A stretch of 64,000 nucleotides of DNA from Azospirillum sp. B510 (GTDB taxonomy: Bacteria; Pseudomonadota; Alphaproteobacteria; Azospirillales; Azospirillaceae). Position numbers and translations under genes: made by a program. Below, one piece after another: positions 52,316 to 59,764 of the stretch. Where the stretch lies: positions 62,001 through 126,000 of the forward strand of contig NC_013857.1 in the NCBI RefSeq assembly GCF_000010725.1. Reading direction: 5' to 3'. The notes under the pieces were generated by a model, which saw only the letters and a program-made list of their open reading frames with translations, was not told the DNA's origin and ran no database searches. Position 1 is the first letter of the stretch; every line of letters begins with the position of its first letter.

Positions 52316-52678
52316 TCAGCGGATGTTGACGCTGAGGCCGAAGCCGGGGACGACCGCCGGCGGGGCGTAGACGACCGGCGGCGGCGGGGCATAGATCACC
52401 CGCGGTGGCGGGGGCGGCGCATAAACCACCGGCGGCGGGGCGTAGATGACGGGCGGCGGTGCGTAGAACACGTCGCGCTCGCGCCAACGCGGGTGGTGGG
52501 GCCGGTCCCAGCCACGCCATTCCGGTCCACCGTGCCATTCTGGTCCACCGCGCCATCCCGGTCCGCCGCGCCAGTCGTCATGGGCGGCGGCGGCGCCGGC
52601 GGTGGCACCCAGCATGGATCCGGCGAGCAGAGCGCCCAGAGCCACGGCTTTCAATCCAGAACCAAAGCGGCCAGTCAT
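52316..52678 (-). CDS. small secreted protein with YAPPP repeats
   Basis: A 120-residue protein. A signal peptide covers about 1-33 (VALGALLAGSMLGATAGAAAA). Then a Gly/Trp/Arg-rich segment with repeated WRGGPxW (GPGWRGGPEWHGGPEWRG), followed by five Tyr-Ala-Pro-Pro-rich repeats (FYAPPPVIYAPPPVVYAPPP...), ending in a short hydrophobic strand GFGLSVNIR. Low-complexity envelope protein; function unknown. Start ATG 52678 with GGAGGA 7 bases upstream. The open frame continues upstream but has no support. Confidence 0.75.
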   Translation of the reverse strand: MTGRFGSGLKAVALGALLAGSMLGATAGAAAAHDDWRGGPGWRGGPEWHGGPEWRGWDRPHHPRWRERDVFYAPPPVIYAPPPVVYAPPPPPRVIYAPPPPVVYAPPAVVPGFGLSVNIR

Positions 52679-52809
52679 TCCGGCGTCCTCCAACTGTCGG
52701 GGGCATCCCGCCCCTATGATCGGATGAACGCCGCCGCCTCCGCTTTCATTCCGGCCTTCCGGAAAGATTTTGGCCATATGGCTTTGATTATAGGGCTTCG
52801 GTCGGGGAA

Positions 52810-54417
52810 TCAGGCCCTGGCGGATGCCGGCGGCGCGAACAGGCTGGGCTGCCTGTAGGCGGGGCGGTCGGCGGGACGGCCGAAATGATAGCCCTGGGCC
52901 AGTTCGAAACCCCAGGCGTTGAGCTGTGCCGCCTGGTCCTGGGTCTCCACCATTTCCGCGATCACCCGCACGCGGACTTCCCGGCACAGTCCGACCATGG
53001 CGCGCAGGATGGCGTCGTCGCGCGGGCTGCCCCCGAGCCGGCGGACATAGCTGCCGTCGATCTTCACGAAATCGACGGGCAGGGCCTGGATATAGGGAAA
53101 GGAGGCGGCCCCGGCGCCGAAATCGTCCAGGCAGATGCGATGGCCGGCCCGCCGCAGCTCCTCCAGGATGCGGGCGGCGCGCGGCAGGTCGGTCAGGCCG
53201 GTCGACTCGGTCACCTCGACCAGCAGGCGGGAGCGCAGGGCGGGGTCGCGACCGACCAGCCGCTGGAAGGCGACGACGAAGATGTCGCTGCCCAGCGAGG
53301 CGGCCGACATGTTGACGGCGATCTGCAACGTCGGATCCGCCGCGAGCGTCTCCAGCGCCTTTTCGCAAACCAGCAGGTCGACGTCATGGACCAGGCCGAT
53401 CTGCTCGGCGAAGGCGATGGTCGGGCCGGGGGCGCCGTTGGGGAAGCGGGCCAGCGCCTCGTAATGGTGCAGGCCGCGGGTGGCGAGCGAGACGATGGGC
53501 TGGAATTGCAGCTTCAACCGGTCGTCGGTCAGGGTGGTGCGCAGGCTGGTCACCCGCGTCACCGTCTGATCGACCAGCAGCTTCACCGCGTCATGCATGG
53601 TCGAGATGTCGAAGTTCGTCGAATCCTCGGCGAAACTCTTGATCGTGAACATCAGCACCCGACCGGCATCTTCGCGGCTGAGGCCCGGCGCCGACATGTC
53701 GAGCGTCAGGTTTTCCGACGCCAGCGGCTGACCATCCGGCGACAGGCTGGCGCCGGTCACCGCGATCTCATCGGCGAGCGTGCTGGCCGACAGGTCGCTG
53801 CCATGGACAAGGCCGAAGCGGTCCTCCCCCAACCGGGTGGCCAGCGTGTCGTCGGCGGCATGAACGCGCAGCAGGGCCCCGACCTCTCCCAGAAGGCGCA
53901 GGGTCAGTTCCGGCCCCAGCCGCGACTTCACCTCGCCGAAATCAGCGATCTTGATCAGGGTCAGCTTCGGCGGCGCCTTGCCGACATCGACGCCGAAGCG
54001 CTCGCCCAACTGGGCCTGGAAGGCGTCGGGATCGAGCAGCCCGGTTTCCGCGTCGCGCGCCGGCTGCGCCGTGCCCGCCCCCTGGCTTTCCGATTTGGTC
54101 AGCGTCAGCTGGACATTCGGCGAGCGGCCGAGCCGGTAGCCCGACAGCATCGCCTGCATTCCGCCGGCCAGGGCCACCGCGCGCGGTTCCAGCCGGCAAT
54201 TGGAGCCGGCGGTGCGCAGCAGACGCCGCACCAGCCCGCGGTCTCCGGCCGCGACCACCCGGTCGATGGACTGGCCGATCAGGTCGGCATCGGTGGTGCC
54301 GAGCAGATGCTGGAGCGCGCCGGCCGCGAAGCCGATGGTTCCGCGGGCGTCCACCTCGATGAGCACATCCGCATTGGCGAATGCGAAGCCAAGGAAGCGG
54401 GCGACGTCCGATGTCAT
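52810..54417 (-). CDS. EAL-domain protein with PAS-like and degenerate GGDEF domains
   Basis: A 535-residue cytosolic signalling protein. An N-terminal PAS-like domain (about 1-110) is followed by a GGDEF-like domain whose active motif is changed to GEDRF (about 215), so it is unlikely to make c-di-GMP, and an EAL domain from about 300. The EAL residues are intact: YEALARF, NMSAAS, EVTEST, DDFGAG, VKIDGSY and EMVETQ, so c-di-GMP hydrolysis is plausible. No transmembrane segment. Start ATG 54417 after GCCGAGGCATC; the longer frame upstream runs through AT-rich DNA. Confidence 0.88.
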   Translation of the reverse strand: MTSDVARFLGFAFANADVLIEVDARGTIGFAAGALQHLLGTTDADLIGQSIDRVVAAGDRGLVRRLLRTAGSNCRLEPRAVALAGGMQAMLSGYRLGRSPNVQLTLTKSESQGAGTAQPARDAETGLLDPDAFQAQLGERFGVDVGKAPPKLTLIKIADFGEVKSRLGPELTLRLLGEVGALLRVHAADDTLATRLGEDRFGLVHGSDLSASTLADEIAVTGASLSPDGQPLASENLTLDMSAPGLSREDAGRVLMFTIKSFAEDSTNFDISTMHDAVKLLVDQTVTRVTSLRTTLTDDRLKLQFQPIVSLATRGLHHYEALARFPNGAPGPTIAFAEQIGLVHDVDLLVCEKALETLAADPTLQIAVNMSAASLGSDIFVVAFQRLVGRDPALRSRLLVEVTESTGLTDLPRAARILEELRRAGHRICLDDFGAGAASFPYIQALPVDFVKIDGSYVRRLGGSPRDDAILRAMVGLCREVRVRVIAEMVETQDQAAQLNAWGFELAQGYHFGRPADRPAYRQPSLFAPPASARA

Positions 54418-54570
54418 GATGCCTCGGCAAGTATCGCGGTTTGGCGGGATAGTCGGACGGCTATCGTCCTGAGCAATAAAATATCTGATAATGGTTCGTA
54501 TACTTATCCTAAATGAAGCCTTGCCGCCATCGAATTTGCCGATTGACAAAGTTTCAATTACGGACGCGGC

Positions 54571-54586
54571 GCATACTAAGGTATGC
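54571..54586. promoter_or_regulatory. palindromic operator candidate
   Basis: GCATAC-TAAG-GTATGC, a perfect 6-base inverted repeat with a 4-base centre, within the promoter region between the EAL gene and the small plus-strand frame. Confidence 0.4.
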
Positions 54587-54688
54587 GATGGACAATGAGA
54601 GGAAATTGGTCCCGGCCGGCCGCGATCACCCTGCGCGATCGCCGGCCTCCACTTCCCCGGGGCCGGCATTCATGGTAAATGATGCCCT

Positions 54689-54916
54689 ATGGTAGAGACC
54701 CGTCGCACAGGTGACCGTTCGAACGAGCCGATCCGCCCGGATGCCGGCGGCGGGCGGGTTCCCGCGGCCGGCGTGCGTGCGCGGGCGGACGGTGTCGCCC
54801 AGCAGGGGCGTCAAAGGGTTCCGAGCCTGCGTGAATTGGCGGCGCTGGTGGTCAATGGCGTGTTGACCCTGCCGCGCAACTATCGCCGCGGAATGTTCCT
54901 CGATGTGCAGGTGTAG
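54689..54916 (+). CDS. possible small protein, unknown
   Basis: A 75-codon frame. The first half is Arg/Gly/Ala-rich and could be random high-GC coding, but the end (SLRELAALVVNGVLTLPRNYRRGMF) looks like a real helical protein. No good ribosome site; it stops 10 bases before the end of the convergent glycosyltransferase gene. Uncertain. Confidence 0.35.
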   Translation: MVETRRTGDRSNEPIRPDAGGGRVPAAGVRARADGVAQQGRQRVPSLRELAALVVNGVLTLPRNYRRGMFLDVQV

Positions 54917-54925
54917 CGCGCGGGT

Positions 54926-55687
54926 TCAGGGACGGGTGTAGGCGGCGGCATCGGGACCGAACAGCCGGTCTATCAGCAGTTCCGGCAGCTCATATTGCGG
55001 CAGGCACAGGCTGGTGCTGCGGGCGTGCAGCAGGTGCAGGCACAGCCCCTCCGCATCGGGGAAGGTGCCGACGCGGAAGCGTTCGCGGGCGGCCCTGACG
55101 AAGGGCGTGTCCTCGCAGGCGTTCACCGCGGGGAAGCGGATCTCTTCCCACACCGAACGCCGGTAGGCGTAGGAGAAGCCGTAGCCGTCGAGATTATCGG
55201 GGGAGGGCGGGCTGTCCGGCGCCTCCACATAGCTGCACCCTTGCCGGCCCCAGCGATGGTGCGAGCCGCCGCGGGCGGTGTCCCAATAGCCGAAGCGCCG
55301 GTAGGGCGCGCTGTAGAGGAACCAGCCCGACAGCGTCACCAGATCATGTCCCCGCTCCAGCCAGCCCAGCATCCGCTCCACATAGGCCGGCGCATAGAAA
55401 TCGTCATCGTCCATATGGACGATCACCGATCCCTTGGCATGGTCCGCCAGGATGTTGCGCTTCTCGCCGATGGCGTAGCGGCTGGGCGAGTAAAAATATT
55501 TGAGCCGGGGGCTGGCCAGCGGCTTCAGATAGGCGGAGGGGCGCGGGCTGTCGTCGAACACCAGCCACTCGATCTCGCCATGGGTCTGTGCCTGGATGCG
55601 GGCGTGCAGGCGGGGCAGGAACTCCTCCCGCTGCCAGGTGGGCGTGATGATGCTGACCAGGGGAGCGGAAGGGACTGTGGGCGTCAT
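54926..55687 (-). CDS. family 2 glycosyltransferase
   Basis: A 253-residue GT-A fold enzyme. PLVSIITPTWQREEFLPRLHARIQAQTHGEIEWLVFDDSP is the N-terminal signature, IVHMDDDDFYAPAYVERML carries the metal-binding acidic motif, and NACEDTPFVRAA the acceptor-side acid. Transfers a sugar, possibly for a surface glycan; no other polysaccharide genes are adjacent. I use ATG 55687 where the fold starts; the 45 codons before it are poor. Confidence 0.87.
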   Translation of the reverse strand: MTPTVPSAPLVSIITPTWQREEFLPRLHARIQAQTHGEIEWLVFDDSPRPSAYLKPLASPRLKYFYSPSRYAIGEKRNILADHAKGSVIVHMDDDDFYAPAYVERMLGWLERGHDLVTLSGWFLYSAPYRRFGYWDTARGGSHHRWGRQGCSYVEAPDSPPSPDNLDGYGFSYAYRRSVWEEIRFPAVNACEDTPFVRAARERFRVGTFPDAEGLCLHLLHARSTSLCLPQYELPELLIDRLFGPDAAAYTRP

Positions 55688-55827
55688 GGTCGTTTTCTTG
55701 TCCGGACGGGCTGCCAGCGTGTAGACAGGGGGCAGGATAACACCGCGATCCGCCACTGTGCATGCCACCATCCATCGGGGTCCGCACCGCGCAAGGGGCG
55801 GCGAGGGAATGATTAAGGACACGTCCC

Positions 55828-56214
55828 GTGGGAATGATCGACCGCATCTGGATCGTCTTCGCTGCGCTCAATGGCGCCATGGCGGTCGGCACCGGCGCCT
55901 ATGCCAGCCACGCGCTGGCCGCCCAGCCGCAGGCGCAGGAGTGGTTCCGCATCGCCGGACAGTACCAGATGGCGCATGCGCTGGCGCTGGTTCTGCTGGT
56001 GGCCCTGGGCGGTCGGGTGACCGCGAGCGGGCGCTTGCTCCTGCGGACGGCGGGATGGCTGTTCGTCGCCGGAATCCTGCTGTTCTGCGGCACGCTCTAT
56101 GCGCTGGCGACGATCGGCCCCCTGCCGCTGCCGATGACGGCGCCGGCCGGCGGCTGGAGCTTCATGCTGGGTTGGCTGGCGCTGGCGGTCGCGGCGCTGC
56201 GGGTGCGCGGCTGA
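55828..56214 (+). CDS. DUF423 family membrane protein
   Basis: A 128-residue protein with four hydrophobic segments, the first IWIVFAALNGAMAVGTGAYASHAL (the DUF423 signature G-A-xx-SHAL) and then YQMAHALALVLLVAL. Small inner-membrane family, function unknown (related to TMEM256). Start GTG 55828 with AAGGA 8 bases upstream; ATG 55834 is also possible. Divergent from the glycosyltransferase gene. Confidence 0.85.
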   Translation: MGMIDRIWIVFAALNGAMAVGTGAYASHALAAQPQAQEWFRIAGQYQMAHALALVLLVALGGRVTASGRLLLRTAGWLFVAGILLFCGTLYALATIGPLPLPMTAPAGGWSFMLGWLALAVAALRVRG

Positions 56215-56256
56215 GGCTTGGCGCCCCGCTGGCCGGCTTCGCTCGATCGACCGGCG

Positions 56257-56634
56257 TCAGCCCGCCGTGGCGGCCCGCAGGTCGGAACGGCCGATCCCCT
56301 GGTCGCCGGCTGGTCCATCGCCCTCGGCGTCTTCCGCGGCGGGTGCGCAGTAAAGCCCGTGCAGCGTGGCCATGATGGTCTGCGCCTCGTGCCCGTTCAG
56401 CGAATAGTAGATGTTCTGGGCGCTGCGCCGCGTGCGCACCAGATTGTCGTTGCGCAGCCGGGCCAGATGCTGCGACAGCGCCGACTGGCTGAGGCCGACC
56501 AGATCCTCCAGTTCACCCACCGACCGCTCCCCCTGACTGAGGTGGCACAGGATCAAGAGGCGCCGTTCGTTGCACATCGCCTTCAACAGCGCGCTCGCTC
56601 GGCGGGCATTGGCCTGCAAATCCTCGATCTTCAT
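56257..56634 (-). CDS. ArsR-family regulator, probable persulfide sensor (BigR/SqrR-like)
   Basis: A 125-residue winged-helix regulator. The helix-turn-helix is QSALSQHLARLRNDNLVRTRR. It has Cys in LKAMCNER, LILCHLSQGERSVGELE and LYCAPAAE; the second and third match the two Cys of BigR/SqrR (LILCHL and a C-terminal xxC near residue 105-110), which form a polysulfide link in response to sulfide. The sulfur-transfer gene tusA is divergent 350 bases away, consistent with a sulfur-stress role. Start ATG 56634; the long frame upstream goes through the promoter region and is rejected. Confidence 0.8.
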   Translation of the reverse strand: MKIEDLQANARRASALLKAMCNERRLLILCHLSQGERSVGELEDLVGLSQSALSQHLARLRNDNLVRTRRSAQNIYYSLNGHEAQTIMATLHGLYCAPAAEDAEGDGPAGDQGIGRSDLRAATAG

Positions 56635-56984
56635 CGCTCTACCGTCGCCCTGTCCGTTCCGATTCGTTTTGTGCCCGAGCCATCCCCGGGCCATGCCTGT
56701 GCCATCGTTGAGCGGCCAAGCAAATAAAAATGCCCGTATCCTAGTATATTCGTACCCGATGGGCATTGTCCACATGCCGCAAAGCTCCATGGGAACCACG
56801 CCACTGCTTGGCCCTGGCATAGGCTCGAGGATCGCCGTCATCGCCGGTCCGCGCTTTTTCTATCGGAGATAATCAGTTCCGCTGTACACGTACAAATCCT
56901 TGGTTGCGGATTTGGCGGCGGGAGCGGCGTGATGCGTCACCATCCGTCGTGACAGTGCCCGGTGGACCGGGGTAGCATTCCTCC
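56635..56984. other. intergenic region between ArsR-type gene and tusA
   Basis: 350 bases with the regulator's promoter and an operator candidate (listed). No gene seen; an open frame on the minus strand across it is the unwanted extension of the regulator. Confidence 0.6.
56729..56772 (-). promoter_or_regulatory. promoter and inverted repeat of the ArsR-type gene
   Basis: On the minus strand TGGACA (56767-56772) and TATACT (56743-56748) are separated by 18 bases. AATGCCC (56729-56735) and GGGCATT (56761-56767) form an inverted repeat that brackets the -10 element, so a repressor bound here would block the promoter. Autoregulation is inferred. Confidence 0.55.
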
Positions 56985-57212
56985 ATGACCGACCACCCGT
57001 TGAATACCAAGGGCTTGCAGTGCCCGCTCCCCGTCCTGCGCGCGCGCAAGGCGATCAAGGCCATTGCCGTCGGCGACACCTTGACCGTCGAGGCGACCGA
57101 CCCCGGTGCCCGCAGGGACTTCCCGGCCTTCTGCGAGGCGACGGGCAACCGCCTGCTGTCCGTCGCGGAGGAGGGGGGCGTCCTGCGCTTCGTCATCGAG
57201 CGGGTGGCCTGA
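56985..57212 (+). CDS. tusA: TusA-family sulfur carrier
   Basis: A 75-residue two-layer sandwich protein. The sulfur-carrying Cys is in GLQCPLPVLRARKAI (the CPxP motif; about residue 13), followed by VGDTLTVEATDPGARRDFPAFCEATGN. TusA relays persulfide sulfur for tRNA thiolation and other sulfur pathways. The name is used for family; SirA/YedF-like relatives are similar. It is divergent from the probable persulfide sensor, suggesting co-regulation. Confidence 0.87.
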   Translation: MTDHPLNTKGLQCPLPVLRARKAIKAIAVGDTLTVEATDPGARRDFPAFCEATGNRLLSVAEEGGVLRFVIERVA

Positions 57213-57442
57213 GCGCCGTCCATGGCCGCCTTTCACGGGCGTCCTTCATGGCGCCGTCCCGCATCCCTTCGTATCCAATAGCGTCGTGTAGCGGATTGCC
57301 GCGCTTCCCGAAAGTGGGCTGTGACGAATCGTCCCGGATTCAGCCTGTACTTTCATTAGCGATGCGGGAAGAATGGTTTTCGGAAACGCCTGAGACGCCG
57401 CCTGAAAACCGCCCGAAAAACAACGATAACGACCGAAAATCG

Positions 57443-58372
57443 ATGTTCACCACCCTGTTCACCCACCCGGCGTGCCTGGAGCACGACACGGGTCTCGGTC
57501 ATCCCGAATGCTCCGACCGCCTGCGCGCCGTGCTCGCCGCCCTGGAGACGGAGGAGTTCCACATGCTGGAACGGCAGGAGGCGCCGCGCGCCACGGTTGA
57601 GCAGCTTCTGCGGGCGCACCCGCGGTCGCACATCGACCGCGTGCTGTCCCTGATCCCGGAGGTGGAGCATGCGGGCGTCGATGCCGACACGGTCGTTTCG
57701 CCCGGATCGGGGGAGGCGGCGCTGCGCGCGGCGGGCGCCGTCTGCGCCGCGGTCGACGCGGTGGCGACCGGCCAGTCGCGCAACGCCTTTTGCGCCGTCC
57801 GCCCGCCCGGTCATCATGCGGAGCGGGAGAAGGCGATGGGCTTCTGCCTGTTCAACAACGCCGCCGTCGGCGCCTTCCACGCCCGTGCCGCCCATGGTTT
57901 GCAACGGGTGGCGGTGATGGATTTCGATGTCCATCACGGCAACGGCACGCAGGACATCCTCCAGCACGACCCCGACATGCTCTATTGCTCGACCCACCAG
58001 TCGCCGCTCTATCCCGGCACCGGCGATGCGGGCGAGAAGGGGGAATACGGCAACTGCGTCAACGCGCCGCTGCCGGCGATGGCCGGCTCGCCGGAATTCC
58101 GCCACGCCATGACGCATGTCATCCTGCCGGCCATCGATCATTTCAAGCCGGACCTGCTGATCATCTCCGCCGGCTTCGACGCCCATTCGCGCGATCCGCT
58201 GGCCGGTCTGCATCTGATCGACGATGATTTCGTCTGGGCCACCCGCAAGCTGGGCGAACTGGCCCGCACCCATTGCGGCGCGCGGATCGTCTCGGTGCTG
58301 GAGGGCGGGTACAATCTGCGCGCCCTCGCCTCGGCGAGCGCCGCCCATGTGCGCGAACTGATGTATTGCTGA
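57443..58372 (+). CDS. class II histone-deacetylase-like amidohydrolase
   Basis: A 309-residue zinc amidohydrolase. Motifs: HPECSDRL, RPPGHHAEREKAMGFCLFNN (catalytic His pair), VAVMDFDVHHGNGTQ (zinc Asp/His), DLLIISAGFDAH (zinc Asp) and VLEGGYN. Bacterial members deacetylate small acetylated amines such as acetylpolyamines, or acetyl-lysine. The gene lies upstream of xseB-ispA-dxs, a common order in alphaproteobacteria. I use ATG 57443; the longer frame reaches back over tusA. It also fits the polyamine theme, but that is speculation. Confidence 0.88.
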   Translation: MFTTLFTHPACLEHDTGLGHPECSDRLRAVLAALETEEFHMLERQEAPRATVEQLLRAHPRSHIDRVLSLIPEVEHAGVDADTVVSPGSGEAALRAAGAVCAAVDAVATGQSRNAFCAVRPPGHHAEREKAMGFCLFNNAAVGAFHARAAHGLQRVAVMDFDVHHGNGTQDILQHDPDMLYCSTHQSPLYPGTGDAGEKGEYGNCVNAPLPAMAGSPEFRHAMTHVILPAIDHFKPDLLIISAGFDAHSRDPLAGLHLIDDDFVWATRKLGELARTHCGARIVSVLEGGYNLRALASASAAHVRELMYC

Positions 58373-58393
58373 CAGGCGCGATCCGGGCGGATG

Positions 58394-58420
58394 GTCCCCC
58401 CTCCCTTCCGGGAGGGGACT
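58394..58420 (+). repeat. CCCCTCCC/GGGAGGGG palindromic element after the deacetylase gene
   Basis: GTCCCCCCTCCC (58394-58405) pairs with GGGAGGGGAC (about 58410-58419) around TTCC, 20 bases after the gene, as a terminator or REP-like hairpin. Confidence 0.55.
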
Positions 58421-58541
58421 GTCCGAACGCATAGGCCGGAGCCATGCGGCACATAGTCCGCAAGTGTCGGGACCACGGACCGCCTCGGGTCTTGCGCCGG
58501 ACGGTAGCGGGGCATACCTTCGCGGGCTCGAGGTTTCATCG

Positions 58542-58835
58542 ATGGTTCTGCCCGACATGCACCCTGCCGCCTCCCCAGGTCCGAATTCCGGCGTTCCCAT
58601 TCCGCCCGACATCGCCGCCCTCAGCTTCGAGGACGCGCTCGCCGAACTGGAGCGGATCGTCCGCCAGCTTGAGGAAGGGCGCGGCAAGCTGGACGACGCC
58701 ATCTCCTCCTACGAGCGGGGCACGGCGCTGAAGCGCCATTGCGAGCTGAAGCTGCGCGAGGCGCAGGCCAAGATCGACCGCATCACCGTGAGCGCCGACG
58801 GTTCCCTCGGCACCGAACCCGCCCGGATCGACTGA
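58542..58835 (+). CDS. xseB: exodeoxyribonuclease VII small subunit
   Basis: A 97-residue protein. After a Pro-rich start, ALSFEDALAELERIVRQLEEGRGKLDDAISSYERGTALKRHCELKLREAQAKID is the full XseB helical hairpin. With XseA (not in the window) it degrades single-stranded DNA. Start ATG 58542 after GAGGTTTCATCG; the in-frame upstream extension is rejected. It is directly followed by ispA (1-base gap). Confidence 0.93.
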   Translation: MVLPDMHPAASPGPNSGVPIPPDIAALSFEDALAELERIVRQLEEGRGKLDDAISSYERGTALKRHCELKLREAQAKIDRITVSADGSLGTEPARID

Positions 58836-58836
58836 C

Positions 58837-59739
58837 GTGCAGACCACTTCCCAATCCGATCTGAAATCCGCCATGGCGGAGATCGCGCAGGCCGTTGAAC
58901 TGAAGATCGGCGCCCTGCTGCCGACCACCGACCTGCCGGAGGCGCGGGTGTTCGAGGCCATGCGCTATGGCTGCCTGAACGGCGGCAAGCGGCTGCGCCC
59001 CTTCCTGGTGATGCAGTCCTCCGCCCTGTTCGGCGTCAACCCGGACTGCGCCATCCGCGCCGCCGCCGCGGTGGAGATGGTCCACAGCTATTCGCTGGTC
59101 CATGACGACTTGCCGGCGATGGATGACGGCGAGCTGCGGCGCGGCCGTCCGACCTGCCACCGCCAGTTCGACGAGGCGACCGCCATCCTGGCCGGCGACG
59201 GGCTGCTGACGCTGGCCTTCGAGGTGCTGGCCGATCCGGCGACCCATGAGGACCCCAACATCCGCTGCCAGCTGGTGACGGCGCTTGCCAAGGCCGCCGG
59301 CGGGCACGGCATGGTCGGCGGCCAGATGCTGGACCTGATCGCCGAGCATGAGACTTTCGACCTCGGCACCACCACGCGGTTGCAGCGCCTGAAGACCGGC
59401 GAGATGATCGCCTTCTCCTGCGAGGCCGGCGGTATCCTGGGCAAGGCCAGCCCGCCGCAACGTACGGCGCTGCGCGCCTATGCCCACGACCTCGGCCTCG
59501 CCTTCCAGATCGTCGACGATCTTCTGGACGTGGAAGGCACGGCGGAGGAGACCGGCAAGACGGTCGGGCGCGACGCCCAGGCCGGCAAGGCGACCTTCGT
59601 GTCGATCCTGGGCCGCGACCGCGCCCGAGCCCAGGCCGAGATGCTGGCCGATCAGGCGGCGCAGCACTTGGACATTTTCGATGGGCGTGCCGATATGTTG
59701 AAGGCGGTCGCCGACTTCGTCGTCGCGCGCCGCGCCTGA
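58837..59739 (+). CDS. ispA: farnesyl diphosphate synthase (geranyltranstransferase)
   Basis: A 300-residue prenyltransferase that adds isopentenyl units to make farnesyl diphosphate. The first aspartate-rich motif is HDDLPAMDD (about 90-98), the second is FQIVDDLLDVEG (about 224-235); CLNGGKRLRPFL and GGQMLDL are conserved contacts. The residues before the first Asp motif (HSYSLVHDD) fit short-chain synthases. Start GTG. Operon with xseB before and dxs 25 bases after. Confidence 0.94.
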   Translation: MQTTSQSDLKSAMAEIAQAVELKIGALLPTTDLPEARVFEAMRYGCLNGGKRLRPFLVMQSSALFGVNPDCAIRAAAAVEMVHSYSLVHDDLPAMDDGELRRGRPTCHRQFDEATAILAGDGLLTLAFEVLADPATHEDPNIRCQLVTALAKAAGGHGMVGGQMLDLIAEHETFDLGTTTRLQRLKTGEMIAFSCEAGGILGKASPPQRTALRAYAHDLGLAFQIVDDLLDVEGTAEETGKTVGRDAQAGKATFVSILGRDRARAQAEMLADQAAQHLDIFDGRADMLKAVADFVVARRA

Positions 59740-59764
59740 CCAGAGCTTTGAGGACCATCACGAC

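Larger units (their letters stand above)
54418..54925. other. intergenic region with palindrome and possible small gene
   Basis: About 500 bases, AT-rich at 54470-54560, which should hold the promoter of the EAL gene. GCATACTAAGGTATGC (54571-54586) is a 6-4-6 palindrome, a plausible regulator site. The 75-codon frame at 54689 is listed separately. Confidence 0.5.
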
